64,000 nucleotides of DNA from an uncultured Sphingobacteriales bacterium (GCA_937871285.1 CALMQS010000014.1:59390-123389), one strand, 5' to 3'; shown: positions 8,348 through 17,188, counted from the stretch's first letter. Notes: generated by a model from the sequence alone, not told the origin. Program-made: numbers and translations.

Positions 8348-10927
8348 ATGCCAAGCTCATCTTCCGCAGCGTTAACGCAGTTCCAGAACCTTGTAGGCCG
8401 GAAATTCCAGATATACAACAGTCTGTTTACCTCTTTACCTTTTCATCGCATTGAAAAAACCGGTATCCTGCTTTCCCTGTTGCTGAGCTATTGTGAAGAG
8501 GGATATGATAATAAACAAAGTCCTTCCCAAATCATTGATGACTTTTTTAGTAAGCACACTTCTTATGCAAAAGAAGAAGATAAATTAGACCTGCTGTTCC
8601 GGTTTGTGCAGTACGTGGAGCGGCAGGTAGTACTATTTGATGCACTTGAAGATGCCGCTTTTACCACGGTAAATGATATGAATGGCCCGGGCACGCTGAA
8701 AGGGCTCCAGTCGGAAGTAGCGCAGTTCGATCATGAAGGCCAACTGAAGAAAAAGCTCGAAGATTTCAGCATCAGGCTTGTGCTGACGGCGCATCCCACA
8801 CAATTTTACCCGGGCGCTGTTTTGGGCATCATACATGATCTTACGCGGGCTATTGCTGAAAATAATATCAACCAGATCAACATGTACCTTCAGCAGTTAG
8901 GAAAGACGCCCTTTTTAAAGGAGCAGAAGCCTACGCCCTATGATGAAGCGATAAGTTTAATGTGGTACCTCGAAAATATTTTTTACCAGGCTGCGGGGAG
9001 GATCATTTCATTTATGAAAACGAATTTGCCTGAAGCGGTATCTGCCGACAATTCCATTATCCGCATGGGGTTTTGGCCCGGCGGAGACAGGGATGGTAAT
9101 CCATACGTTAGAACGGATACTACCTTGAAAGTGGCAGGAGCGTTGCGCGAGAGCATTATGAAATCATATTACCTTGATGTGCGCCGCCTGAAAAGAAGAC
9201 TTACGTTTAAAGGAGTGGATATTCCGCTGCAGCAATTAGAATTCAAGCTGTATAATAATCTTTTTGTACCGGGACATAAAAGTGATATCAATAAAGCGGA
9301 AATCCTGAATACGCTTTTACAAATCAGGGAAACGCTTATTTATAAGCACAACGGGCTGTTTCTCGACCTGATTGAATCACTGATCAATAAAGTGGAAGTT
9401 TTTGGATTATATTTTGCGTCATTGGATGTACGGCAGGATAGTTCCGTTCACGCCAGGGTAATTGAAGAGATTGTTAAAAAGACAAAAGCACTTCCTGCCG
9501 GTTATTTGTCTTTGCCGGACAGGGATAAAATACAGGCGCTGATAAATGTGAATACCACAGTGAACAGCGAAGACCTGACGGACGAGATCCATAAAGATAC
9601 GCTTGAAGTGATGGCTGCCATTAAAGACATTCAGGCTAATAACGGGGTGGCAGGATGCGACCGGTATGTTATAAGCCATGCCGATAGCGCTTTAACTGTT
9701 ATTGAAGTATATGGGTTGCTGTTGATGAGCGGCTGGCAGGCGAAGTCGCTGCTGGTTGATATTGTGCCGCTTTTTGAAACGGTTGATGATCTCGATAATG
9801 CGGCTGGTATCATGAAGGAGCTGTATGAGCTGCCGGCATACCGGGAACATTTGCGTCTCCGCAAAAACAAGCAAACCATTATGCTTGGCTTCTCCGATGG
9901 TACCAAGGATGGCGGTTACCTTATGGCAAACTGGAGTATATATAAAGCCAAAGAAGCGCTTACCCGGATATCGAGAGCCTATGATATTGATGTCATATTT
10001 TTTGACGGCAGGGGTGGGCCTCCCGCAAGAGGCGGTGGAAAAACGCATAAGTTTTATGCCTCCCTCGGGAAAAATATAGCTAATGAAGAGATCCAGTTAA
10101 CCATTCAGGGACAAACCGTAAGCTCTAATTTCGGCACTATTGAATCGGCCCAGTTTAATATTGAGCAACTGATCAATGCGGGAATTTCAAATGACCTGTT
10201 TGCTTCCCAGAAGATTATTCTCCAGGATGCTGAAAAAGAGCTGATACAGCAGTTGGCCGAAAAGAGCCTTACCGCTTACCTGGAACTAAAGAACCACCCT
10301 AATTTCTTAGAATACCTCGGTCATGCAAGCCCGCTAAGATTTTATGCGGCAACCAATATCGGCAGCCGTCCGGCAAAGAGAGGCGGATCGGGTAAGCTGG
10401 TACTGGAAGACCTGCGCGCCATCCCCTTTGTTGGTTCGTGGAGCCAGTTAAAGCAAAATGTAACCGGGTATTATGGGGTGGGCACCGCGTTTAAAAAAAT
10501 GGACGAAGAAGGCAGGTGGGAAGAATTGAAAAGGCTCTACGATAAATCTACTTTTATTAAAACGCTGATAGCCAACTGTGAAATGTCTATGAAAAAAAGC
10601 TTTTTCCCTATGACCCGTTTTCTTTCCACCCATCCTGTATACGGAGAAATATGGAATAAGATCTTTGATGAATACGAACTTACCAAGCAATATGTATTTC
10701 GCCTCACCGGCAAAAATGAGCTGATGGCGGATTACCCGGTAGAGCAGCTTTCTGTTCAGATGCGGGAGCGGATCGTGCTGCCATTGGTAACCATACAACA
10801 GTATGCCATTACCAAAGTAAGGGAAATAGAAGAAAACGCATCTGAATCGCCGCATAAGCAAACGCTGGAAAAATTAGTGATGCGTTGTGCTTTCGGTATT
10901 ATCAATGCGGGAAGAAATTCGGCGTAA
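8348..10927 (+). CDS. ppc: Phosphoenolpyruvate carboxylase
   Basis: The enzyme adds bicarbonate to phosphoenolpyruvate to give oxaloacetate, refilling the TCA cycle and feeding aspartate. The 859-residue length fits bacterial PEPC. Motifs in order are VLTAHPTQFYPG (active-site histidine), GFWPGGDRDGNPYVR, GFSDGTKDGGYLMANW, FFDGRGGPPARGGGKTH and SRPAKRGGSG. The glycine-rich loop differs from the common FHGRGGTVGRGGGP, and the protein ends INAGRNSA rather than with the conserved QNTG tetrapeptide; I take these as lineage variants. It is divergent from the threonine operon, which consumes its product. Confidence 0.96.
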   Translation: MPSSSSAALTQFQNLVGRKFQIYNSLFTSLPFHRIEKTGILLSLLLSYCEEGYDNKQSPSQIIDDFFSKHTSYAKEEDKLDLLFRFVQYVERQVVLFDALEDAAFTTVNDMNGPGTLKGLQSEVAQFDHEGQLKKKLEDFSIRLVLTAHPTQFYPGAVLGIIHDLTRAIAENNINQINMYLQQLGKTPFLKEQKPTPYDEAISLMWYLENIFYQAAGRIISFMKTNLPEAVSADNSIIRMGFWPGGDRDGNPYVRTDTTLKVAGALRESIMKSYYLDVRRLKRRLTFKGVDIPLQQLEFKLYNNLFVPGHKSDINKAEILNTLLQIRETLIYKHNGLFLDLIESLINKVEVFGLYFASLDVRQDSSVHARVIEEIVKKTKALPAGYLSLPDRDKIQALINVNTTVNSEDLTDEIHKDTLEVMAAIKDIQANNGVAGCDRYVISHADSALTVIEVYGLLLMSGWQAKSLLVDIVPLFETVDDLDNAAGIMKELYELPAYREHLRLRKNKQTIMLGFSDGTKDGGYLMANWSIYKAKEALTRISRAYDIDVIFFDGRGGPPARGGGKTHKFYASLGKNIANEEIQLTIQGQTVSSNFGTIESAQFNIEQLINAGISNDLFASQKIILQDAEKELIQQLAEKSLTAYLELKNHPNFLEYLGHASPLRFYAATNIGSRPAKRGGSGKLVLEDLRAIPFVGSWSQLKQNVTGYYGVGTAFKKMDEEGRWEELKRLYDKSTFIKTLIANCEMSMKKSFFPMTRFLSTHPVYGEIWNKIFDEYELTKQYVFRLTGKNELMADYPVEQLSVQMRERIVLPLVTIQQYAITKVREIEENASESPHKQTLEKLVMRCAFGIINAGRNSA

Positions 10928-10937
10928 GGGAGAGGTG

Positions 10938-10998
10938 GTGAGGTTTCAGGTCTCAGGTTTCAGGGTACAAGTTGCAAGGTGTAGGAGGTTTCAGGATT
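10938..10998. repeat. GGTTTCAGG word repeat, left flank of the toxin-antitoxin module
   Basis: Degenerate repeats of AGGTTTCAGG and CAAGTTGCAAGGTGT follow the ppc stop codon. Similar words return at 11817-11875, on the other side of yefM-yoeB, there in both orientations. Nothing here looks coding, and no terminator for ppc is evident. Confidence 0.6.
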
Positions 10999-11075
10999 AA
11001 CGGTCATAGGCTGTAAAATATATAGCATGTTGTCTGATGTCTGTGCGAAATCTATGTTGTTGGGTATAGCAGGCA

Positions 11076-11348
11076 TTAATCGTAATGAAAACGGCATTGA
11101 ATGATATAGCATTTCTGGTCTGTTCCTTTCTTCCCTTCTATTTTATACACAAGCCTGTGCTCACCTGTAATTCGTCTTGACCAATAACCTTTTAAATCGT
11201 ATCTGAGCGGCTCAGGTTTCCCGGTTCCCTGAAATGGAGTTTTTTTGATTTCGTTTAGTTGGTTCTTAATTTTTTCAACAATAGTACTATCTGTTTCTAT
11301 CCAATATTGAAAGTCTTCCCATCCGTTTTCTGTAAACTCAAAATTCAT
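11076..11348 (-). CDS. yoeB: YoeB-family mRNA interferase toxin
   Basis: The product is a 90-residue Txe/YoeB toxin, a RelE-fold ribonuclease that cuts mRNA at the ribosome. The family core GKPEPLRYDLKGYWSRRITG is followed by EHRLVYK and the C-terminal CRFHYD. These match the Glu, Arg, His and Tyr catalytic positions known from E. coli YoeB. It starts 12 bp after the antitoxin gene, the usual order and spacing for yefM-yoeB. The extra C-terminal Asp after the Tyr is a small difference from E. coli. Confidence 0.94.
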   Translation of the reverse strand: MNFEFTENGWEDFQYWIETDSTIVEKIKNQLNEIKKTPFQGTGKPEPLRYDLKGYWSRRITGEHRLVYKIEGKKGTDQKCYIIQCRFHYD

Positions 11349-11360
11349 GAGATACGATTA

Positions 11361-11609
11361 TTATAATTTGAATTTACGGGTCTTACCACTTTTTAATTGA
11401 CTTATTGAGTCGTGTAGCCTTTGCCTGTTCGTTGAAGTTGATAGCAAATGTCCGGTTTCGGTAAGCGAGTTGTACTCTTTCATTGATAAGATTACAACAG
11501 CTTCGTCTTCAGAGGCTCTTGAAACAACAATTACATCAGAAGATTTGGAAACATCGTCTAAATACTTTTTGATATTGCTTCTTAATTGAGTTACAGATAC
11601 TGCTTGCAT
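11361..11609 (-). CDS. yefM: YefM-family antitoxin
   Basis: This is a Phd/YefM antitoxin of 82 residues that neutralises YoeB and represses its own operon. The N-terminal DNA-binding fold starts [20 protein letters not shown], followed by [20 protein letters not shown]. The C-terminal tail ([20 protein letters not shown]) is the toxin-binding part. The start at 11609 is preferred to the ATG at 11642 because the likely -7 promoter box lies at 11632-11639, so the upstream ATG would not be in the mRNA. It forms a two-gene unit with yoeB. Confidence 0.93.
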   Translation of the reverse strand: MQAVSVTQLRSNIKKYLDDVSKSSDVIVVSRASEDEAVVILSMKEYNSLTETGHLLSTSTNRQRLHDSISQLKSGKTRKFKL

Positions 11610-11623
11610 GAGATTTGTTATTT

Positions 11624-11662
11624 TGTACGTCCAAATGTACATGATATTGTACAGTATTCAAA
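11624..11662 (-). promoter_or_regulatory. yefM-yoeB promoter with three phased TGTACA-type operator boxes
   Basis: Two perfect TGTACA palindromes (11636-11641 and 11648-11653) and a one-mismatch copy TGTACG (11624-11629) repeat at exact 12-bp steps. In E. coli the YefM-YoeB complex binds boxes with a TGTACA core spaced 12 bp apart. Overlapping them is a Bacteroidota-type promoter read on the minus strand: TTTG (11659-11662), 19 nt, then TACATTTG (11632-11639), which fits the TAnnTTTG consensus. Binding would therefore block RNA polymerase. Confidence 0.8.
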
Positions 11663-11816
11663 AAAATATAGTTAAGAATCTTCCCAAAGGCAATGTTGAG
11701 ATTTTACGACAGTTTACGCCCGGTATCCAAAGTTTACGTTATATATAACAAAAGCCATCCATAGAAATGAACGGCTTTAACGATTGCTTGCCCTGTGAAA
11801 AAGCTTAGGCGTTAAG

Positions 11817-11875
11817 CAGGTTGCAAGTTGCAGGTTACAAGGTGTGCCCCCTGAAACCTGTACCTGAAACCTACC
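11817..11875. repeat. GGTTTCAGG/CCTGAAACC word repeat, right flank of the toxin-antitoxin module
   Basis: GCAGGTTGCAAGTTGCAGG is followed by CAAGGTGTG and then by CCTGAAACCTGTACCTGAAA, the inverse of the words at 10938-10998. It abuts the stop codon of the porin gene. The two tracts bracket yefM-yoeB. Confidence 0.6.
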
Positions 11876-12951
11876 TAAAAGCTGAAAATAGCTGCCAGTA
11901 CAAACGACCCTGTGCTTTTAACGCCTGCCCCGTTATTTTTTATGAATATCGGATCCTCTGCGCTGTCTAAACGGAATTCAGGTATGATCATGAAATTTTG
12001 AACCGGTTTAATATTAAAAGAAAGCGTGGTTTGAAAAATGCCTGAGCCAAAAAGCGGGTAAACGTCATCATATTCATCCATATAAGTTATTACGCCTTTC
12101 TTGTCATCGAAATATTCACCCCGAAGCGTTAGTCCGAATTTTTCTGTGGGATCAACGTTCAGGTAAACTGCGGAACCCCACCAGGAACCGGAACTACCGC
12201 CTTTGGGTTTGTAAAATTTTACGGTTCCGTCATATCCCAGGCTGAACTTATCGGAAACTGTGGCGGTGGCGGTTAGTCCGAGCTGGTTATTAGCCGCATT
12301 GTCAAAATCCTTTCCACCCACATAATTCAGGAAAGCGCTGAATTTATCAAAGCTGGCGCTGAATTGTCCCAAAACGAATTTTTTAGCGAACCCGGCGCTG
12401 ATATAATCATTGGGATTGGCTATACCTACCATTAGTCCGAAATGATCGCCCAATCCGAAATCTGCTTTAATGCCGGTATGCGAGAAAGGACCATAGGAAA
12501 ACATATAGCTCATGCTATAGTTGCGGTTGAGCTGGGGATCCAGCACTTCATAACCCACATGGGTACCCCATTTGCCTATGGTTAATTTTACTTTATCGGA
12601 AGGAGCGTAACTAACATAGGCCTGTTTGATAGCTGCCATGGCGCCTGCTTCGGCATAGGAAAATTCCTGCGCCCTGCTCCCAAAGCCAAGGTCAATGGTT
12701 GCGGATACTTTTCCAACCATGTAATCTGCTTTAATGGAAGCCATACCCAGCTCAAAGGAATTTTGAGAATTGGTGAAGCTGGTATAGTTGTTAGTAGCGT
12801 CCTGGTCTTTGGCATTGGCAAAATTATAACGGTAATACCCGTCAACCGACCCCGAAAGGGTTAGTTCTCCTTTTTTTGTGGCGGAGTCCTGGGAAAAGAC
12901 AGGTGAAAATGCGGCCATGAAAATGGCAGGTGTAAGAAATTTTCTTAACAT
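11875..12951 (-). CDS. Outer-membrane beta-barrel porin next to ammonium transporter
   Basis: The 358-residue protein has a signal peptide (MLRKFLTPAIFMAAFSPVFS, cleavage before QDS). The mature part alternates short amphipathic strands and turns and ends in the hydrophobic strand GSFVLAAIFSF with a C-terminal Phe, as in outer-membrane barrels. It resembles the putative beta-barrel porin-2 (OmpL-like) group. It lies 120 bp downstream of amtB on the same strand. The pairing suggests that it lets ammonium or other small solutes through the outer membrane, but that is inference. A strong hairpin lies in the spacer between the two genes. Confidence 0.82.
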   Translation of the reverse strand: MLRKFLTPAIFMAAFSPVFSQDSATKKGELTLSGSVDGYYRYNFANAKDQDATNNYTSFTNSQNSFELGMASIKADYMVGKVSATIDLGFGSRAQEFSYAEAGAMAAIKQAYVSYAPSDKVKLTIGKWGTHVGYEVLDPQLNRNYSMSYMFSYGPFSHTGIKADFGLGDHFGLMVGIANPNDYISAGFAKKFVLGQFSASFDKFSAFLNYVGGKDFDNAANNQLGLTATATVSDKFSLGYDGTVKFYKPKGGSSGSWWGSAVYLNVDPTEKFGLTLRGEYFDDKKGVITYMDEYDDVYPLFGSGIFQTTLSFNIKPVQNFMIIPEFRLDSAEDPIFIKNNGAGVKSTGSFVLAAIFSF

Positions 12952-12981
12952 TGCAGTTGATTTTAAGTGTTAAATGGAAAG

Positions 12982-13024
12982 GGTACTGTTTTAAACCTGG
13001 TCAGAGGTTTTCTTAAACTGTACC
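12982..13024 (-). promoter_or_regulatory. Long imperfect hairpin between amtB and the porin gene
   Basis: GGTAC (12982-12986) pairs with GTACC (13020-13024). Inward, GTTT/AAAC, TAA/TTA and ACCT/AGGT extend the stem with one mismatch and a small bulge. On the minus strand no T-run follows, so it is more likely an mRNA-processing or attenuation element than a simple terminator. Confidence 0.45.
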
Positions 13025-13071
13025 TTTTCTTTTTTATGTGAATTAGTCGGCTTTTTATTTAATTACCTCAG

Positions 13072-14457
13072 CTAATCTATTGCTTCCTCCTCGTGAATGC
13101 TTCCATTATTAGTTACCAGCAAAGTTCCCTGCAGGTATTTTTCATTGTGTTGCGTGGCGTCCAGTCCAATTTCTTCTTCTTCGGCTGTAACACGCAATGG
13201 CAATATAAAATTGATGAACTTGAAAATGGCGTAAGACACTACGAAGCTATACCCCACGGCTATGGCCATGGCTTTTAGCTGGATGAAGAAAAATGCGCTG
13301 TTACCGTAGAACCATCCATCGCTGCCACCGGCATTAACCGTTGTGGTGGCAAAGATGCCGGTCATGAGCATGCCTACCATACCTCCTATTCCATGGCAGG
13401 GAAAAACATCGAGGGTGTCATCTAATGAAGATTTTTGTTTATAGTATATGGCAATGTTGGAAATGATAGCTGCCACAAGCCCGATAAAGATGCTTTGCGG
13501 GATAGCTACAAAGCCTGCAGCGGGTGTAATAGCTACCAGTCCTACTACGGCACCAATGCAAAAGCCTACAACAGAAGGCTTTTTTCCTTTCAGCACATCA
13601 AAGAACATCCAGCCCAATCCACCGGCTGCAGCAGCAGTGTTGGTGGTAGCGAATGCCGAAACCGCAAGGGCGTTGGCGCCTAAAGCGGATCCCGCGTTAA
13701 AACCAAACCAGCCAAACCACAGTAAACCCGTACCGATCAATACATAAGGAATATTTGCGGGGGGTATTTCCCTGTGCTCAATATGCGCTTTCCTGCGTTT
13801 TAAAACCAATGCACCTGCTAATGCCGCACAGCCTGCAGAAATATGCACTACGGTTCCACCTGCGAAATCCAGCGCTCCCATTTTAAATAAAAATCCTTCA
13901 GGATGCCAGCTCCAGTGTGCCAGAGGTGCATATACCAGGATACTGAAAAGGGCAATAAACAAAATATAGGAAGTAAACCGGATCCTTTCGGCCACTGCGC
14001 CCACTACTAACCCCGGGGTTATAATGGCAAACATTAACTGAAATACGGAAAACAGTGTTTTGGGAATGGTAGGAGCGCCCACCCAGGGCTCACCGGAGCT
14101 TACATCTTTAAAGAACAGGTGGGTAGAAGGGTTGCCGATAAACCCGCCAACATCTTCTCCGAAGCAAAGGCTGTAACCTACAAAAACCCACAGCACGCTA
14201 ACCACACCGGCGGCTACTACGCTTTTCATCATGGTGGAGATCACGTTTTTACGGTGAACCATACCACCATAAAAGAAGGCAAGTCCGGGGGTCATTAAAA
14301 AAACCAGTGTAGCGGCTACAATAACCCAGGCAATATCGGCAGGGCTGTAAACGCCGGTATCTGCAAAATCAGTAACAGGGGTAACAAAAATAGCAGCCAG
14401 TGCTATGGCTGCCAGTACAAGGAAGGGGGCAATTTGTTTTAGCGTTCTCTTAGCCAT
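13072..14457 (-). CDS. amtB: Ammonium transporter
   Basis: The 461-residue product is an Amt/Mep/Rh channel for ammonium uptake across the inner membrane. After an N-terminal hydrophobic segment it shows the family run DIAWVIVAATLVFLMTPGLA FFYGGM and about eleven further membrane spans. GTVVHISAGCAALAGALVL contains the first pore histidine and FPCHGIGGMVGML the second. The C-terminal tail is short and charged (TAEEEEIGLDATQHNEKYL). No glnB/glnK gene adjoins it here; the partner is the downstream porin gene. A TATATTTG box 47 nt upstream is a likely promoter element. Confidence 0.96.
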   Translation of the reverse strand: MAKRTLKQIAPFLVLAAIALAAIFVTPVTDFADTGVYSPADIAWVIVAATLVFLMTPGLAFFYGGMVHRKNVISTMMKSVVAAGVVSVLWVFVGYSLCFGEDVGGFIGNPSTHLFFKDVSSGEPWVGAPTIPKTLFSVFQLMFAIITPGLVVGAVAERIRFTSYILFIALFSILVYAPLAHWSWHPEGFLFKMGALDFAGGTVVHISAGCAALAGALVLKRRKAHIEHREIPPANIPYVLIGTGLLWFGWFGFNAGSALGANALAVSAFATTNTAAAAGGLGWMFFDVLKGKKPSVVGFCIGAVVGLVAITPAAGFVAIPQSIFIGLVAAIISNIAIYYKQKSSLDDTLDVFPCHGIGGMVGMLMTGIFATTTVNAGGSDGWFYGNSAFFFIQLKAMAIAVGYSFVVSYAIFKFINFILPLRVTAEEEEIGLDATQHNEKYLQGTLLVTNNGSIHEEEAID

Positions 14458-14503
14458 GTAGAAATTTTTAAATTATAAATAATAATTATTTATTAATATT
14501 AAA

Positions 14504-14538
14504 CAAATATACTGTAGAATTAGATATTATTTCACAAA
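14504..14538 (-). promoter_or_regulatory. Possible Bacteroidota-type promoter of amtB
   Basis: On the minus strand TATATTTG (14504-14511) matches the TAnnTTTG -7 consensus and lies 47 nt before the amtB start. A TTTG (14535-14538) stands 23 nt upstream, longer than the usual 19-21, so the -33 assignment is weak. Confidence 0.4.
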
Positions 14539-14775
14539 ATAACTTACATATTATTATTTATAATCTAAATTTTAATTTTATTGAATTTGATTCATTATGA
14601 TATATGTGCTATAATTATGTTGATTTTTAAATAATTAGTAACAATAGTTGATGATTTTATTGTTATTATTGAATAAAATATTATTTATTTTGGCTCATAT
14701 ACCATATTATATTTAATAATTATTTATTTTATTATTGGTTAGTTAATTTAAATATGTATACTTATTTATGCTATT
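14539..14775. other. Extremely AT-rich spacer upstream of amtB
   Basis: This stretch is nearly all A and T, with many TTATTATT and AATTATTTATT words and no reading frame. It stands out against the surrounding genes. It probably holds the control region of amtB. No sigma-54 (GG-N10-GC) site is visible. Confidence 0.5.
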
Positions 14776-14807
14776 AAAAATAAAAAGCCAGGCTTTTACG
14801 CCTGGCT
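14776..14807 (-). terminator. Intrinsic terminator of the S74-domain gene
   Basis: A perfect 8-bp stem AGCCAGGC/GCCTGGCT (14786-14793 with 14800-14807) has a 6-nt loop. Read on the minus strand it is followed by TTTTTATTTTTA. It lies 29 bp after the stop codon of the gene at 14837-15283. Confidence 0.88.
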
Positions 14808-14836
14808 GCACACATGTTTTCTTTCATCATCTTTCA

Positions 14837-15283
14837 TTATTCTTTAAAGGCCATTTGCCTTTTTAACTCCAGCATTTCAGACTTAAGCTTTTCTATTTCG
14901 TGCTGCTGTTCCTTTATAGAAGCTACTAAAACCGGTATCAGGCCCGTTTCGTCTATTGTTTTAATAGTGGCGTTGCGGTATACATTTTTTCCATACCTGT
15001 ACGATACCGGTTTTTCGTTTACCAGGTGGGGGAAAACCGCCTGGATATCTTCAGCAATAAAGCCATATTGTTTTCCTGCTTTGAGCCGCAGGTGTTTAAA
15101 TGATCCGGCATTGTATTCAAACTGCTTTGGGTCAAGCTGAGTTATTTTATGCAAAGGATCATTAATTGCTTCTATGTTTTTTTTGATGGAATGATCCGGT
15201 ATGTCCTGTCCATAGCCTGCTGCAGCAGTTATAAGGAGGGAAAATACCATACCGGCCTTTATTATAGCATTGTTATGAAACAT
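14837..15283 (-). CDS. Secreted tail-fibre-type protein with peptidase S74 chaperone domain
   Basis: The 148-residue protein has a signal peptide (about 1-25, ending AAAGYGQ) and then the intramolecular chaperone domain of endosialidases (peptidase S74). The marks are SIKKNIEAINDPLHKITQL, FEYNAG and AGKQYGFIAEDIQAVFPHLV. The C-terminus is a coiled coil (IKEQQHEIEKLKSEMLELKR). Here the chaperone stands nearly alone instead of at the end of a long fibre. Such short secreted forms are frequent in Bacteroidota, and their role is not known to me. Confidence 0.85.
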   Translation of the reverse strand: MFHNNAIIKAGMVFSLLITAAAGYGQDIPDHSIKKNIEAINDPLHKITQLDPKQFEYNAGSFKHLRLKAGKQYGFIAEDIQAVFPHLVNEKPVSYRYGKNVYRNATIKTIDETGLIPVLVASIKEQQHEIEKLKSEMLELKRQMAFKE

Positions 15284-15376
15284 TATTATTGAATTTAAAT
15301 GATGACAATGTAATTGTGAAGGAACAACCCTTGTGCAGGTTGCCTGGTAACTTTATTGATTATGCGTGATGAACTA

Positions 15377-15700
15377 TCAAAAGTTGGGAGGGGGAGTGGC
15401 AACAGGGAAAAAATTGGTTTGCCTGTAATCTGCTTGTCCTTTATTCTTTTTCTTTAAGGAGGTAATAGCTATGTTGGCTCCAGTGGAAAAGGCGTTTTTG
15501 TGATCTGCTATGAATGACTGCTCTCCCTCCCGTTCCTGGCGTTCCTTTCCTGAACTATCAGTTTCGGTATCTGTAAAAAGCTCGGCAGGATGCGTCTTTA
15601 AGGCAGAAAAAGAAAAAAGCGGCAGCAGGGAAGCGCTTCCTTTAAGAAGAAATATTGTTACTAATAAGAGAGCTGTAATATGTTTGAAATTATTAAGCAA
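15377..15700 (-). CDS. Small hypothetical protein with N-terminal membrane segment
   Basis: The frame encodes 107 residues. Residues 7-33 (HITALLLVTIFLLKGSASLL) form a signal peptide or membrane anchor. The rest is charged and flexible (DTETDSSGKERQEREGEQ, LKKKNKGQADYRQ) and ends in the proline-rich PVATPPPNF. I do not recognise a family. It is divergent from the histidine-kinase gene at 15822. The signal-like N-terminus and the lack of any competing frame support it as a real gene, but its coding status is less sure than that of its neighbours. Confidence 0.55.
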   Translation of the reverse strand: MLNNFKHITALLLVTIFLLKGSASLLPLFSFSALKTHPAELFTDTETDSSGKERQEREGEQSFIADHKNAFSTGANIAITSLKKKNKGQADYRQTNFFPVATPPPNF

Positions 15701-15821
15701 TACGCAAAAATAAATCCTTTGTCTGTTTAAATAAATGTATTACCCTGTAAAATTTTGTGAATGCCGTATTACGCCACCCGGTGTTTTAATACCGGTTTTT
15801 TGTTTTTCATGCTGTACATTT

Positions 15822-17120
15822 ATGAAACGCCTCATTTTTAGTTTTTTGAAAAACAGAAACATCATATTAACGCTTCCCTGCATGTGCCTGGCTTTGTATG
15901 CAAAAGCCCAGTTTCCGGATAACGGTGCACACCCTGTTGATGAAAAAGCCGGGAACTGGTGGTGGTACGGATGGATCCTTCTTATAGCCGTTGCCGTAGT
16001 TTATTGGATTATTCATTCATTACAGAAAAGGCTAAAAGAGGAAAAAATAATCAGTGCTTTTGCTACCTCCTTATACGGGCAAAAAACGGTGGAAGACATT
16101 TTTTGGGATACAGCCAAGAACTGTGTTGAAAAAATAGGGTTTATTGATTGCGTGGTATACCAGGTAGATACAGCACGAAATTTGTTACTGCAAAAAGCCG
16201 CATTCGGACCTAAGAATCCCTGGCGCCGCGAAATTATTAACCGTATTGAAATACCGGTAGGTAAGGGAATTGTAGGATCAGTAGCCCAAACCGGTAAAGC
16301 AGAGATCATTTATAATACTGCAGCCGATCCCCGTTATATTGTTGATGATGAAAGAAGGTTATCGGAAATAACAGTTCCTGTGTGGATAGATGGAAAAGTT
16401 TTTGGCGTTATAGATTCTGAGCATCCCCGGCGGCGGTTTTATAAAAAGTATCATTTGCGGGTGCTGAAAAAAATTTCCGCTATTTGTTCGGAGCGTATTG
16501 CTAAATACCTGGCGGAAGACAAATTGCGCAGCAAAATTGCACGCGACCTGCACGATGAAATTGGATCAACCCTTACCAGTATTAATATTCTCAGCAAAGT
16601 GGCCATGCAGGACGGGCTTGAAAAAGATAAAATAAAAACCTATCTGCAAAAAATAAAAGATAACTCCGGCAGTATCATGGAACGTATGAGCGACATTGTT
16701 TGGGCCATTAACCCTGTTAACGACAGCTTCGACAAAGTGATGTTACGTATGAAAGAATTTGCAGCCGAAATACTGGAATCTGCCGGCATTAATTACTATT
16801 TCAACGAAGAGGGATCGCTCAATAAAACGCAGCTTAACTTAGAACAACGGAAAGATATTTACCTGATTTTTAAGGAGGCGGTAAGTAATGCGGTTAAGTA
16901 CAGCAGGGCCACAGAAGTAAATGTTATTCTGCAAAAGGAAAATGACAGGTTGAAAATGACTATTATAGATAACGGTAACGGTTTTGATGCTGAAGCCGAA
17001 TACCCGGGCAACGGAATAAAAAATATGCAGAACAGGGCCGCGGGCATGCACGCCATTTTGAGAATTGATTCCATAAAAGGTACAGGCACTACCGTTGCCA
17101 TTGAAGTGGTTATCACATGA
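15822..17120 (+). CDS. Sensor histidine kinase with GAF domain
   Basis: The product is a two-component sensor of 432 residues. The start MKRLIFSFLKN at 15822 opens a proper signal peptide (to about residue 28), so the longer frame from 15735 is rejected. One membrane span follows (YGWILLIAVAVVYWIIHSL), then a GAF domain (about 75-225; VGKGIVGSVAQTGKAEI). The HisKA_3 motif is ARDLHDEIGSTLTSINILS, whose His is the phosphorylation site. The HATPase domain has FKEAVSNAVKYSRA (N box), DNGNGFD and NGIKNMQNRA. This is the NarX/DesK-like class, which pairs with LuxR-type regulators such as the gene 139 bp downstream. Confidence 0.93.
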   Translation: MKRLIFSFLKNRNIILTLPCMCLALYAKAQFPDNGAHPVDEKAGNWWWYGWILLIAVAVVYWIIHSLQKRLKEEKIISAFATSLYGQKTVEDIFWDTAKNCVEKIGFIDCVVYQVDTARNLLLQKAAFGPKNPWRREIINRIEIPVGKGIVGSVAQTGKAEIIYNTAADPRYIVDDERRLSEITVPVWIDGKVFGVIDSEHPRRRFYKKYHLRVLKKISAICSERIAKYLAEDKLRSKIARDLHDEIGSTLTSINILSKVAMQDGLEKDKIKTYLQKIKDNSGSIMERMSDIVWAINPVNDSFDKVMLRMKEFAAEILESAGINYYFNEEGSLNKTQLNLEQRKDIYLIFKEAVSNAVKYSRATEVNVILQKENDRLKMTIIDNGNGFDAEAEYPGNGIKNMQNRAAGMHAILRIDSIKGTGTTVAIEVVIT

Positions 17121-17168
17121 TTAGGGTATGGGCTGCTATAATAAAGATGAGTAAGTTGCAGTATAGTC

Positions 17169-17188
17169 AATTTCATTTTAGTGAAATT
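17169..17188. promoter_or_regulatory. Short inverted repeat between kinase and regulator genes
   Basis: AATTTCA (17169-17175) and TGAAATT (17182-17188) form a perfect 7-bp inverted repeat with a 6-nt spacer, 72 bp before the response-regulator start. It could be an operator or a weak hairpin. No T-run follows. Confidence 0.3.
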
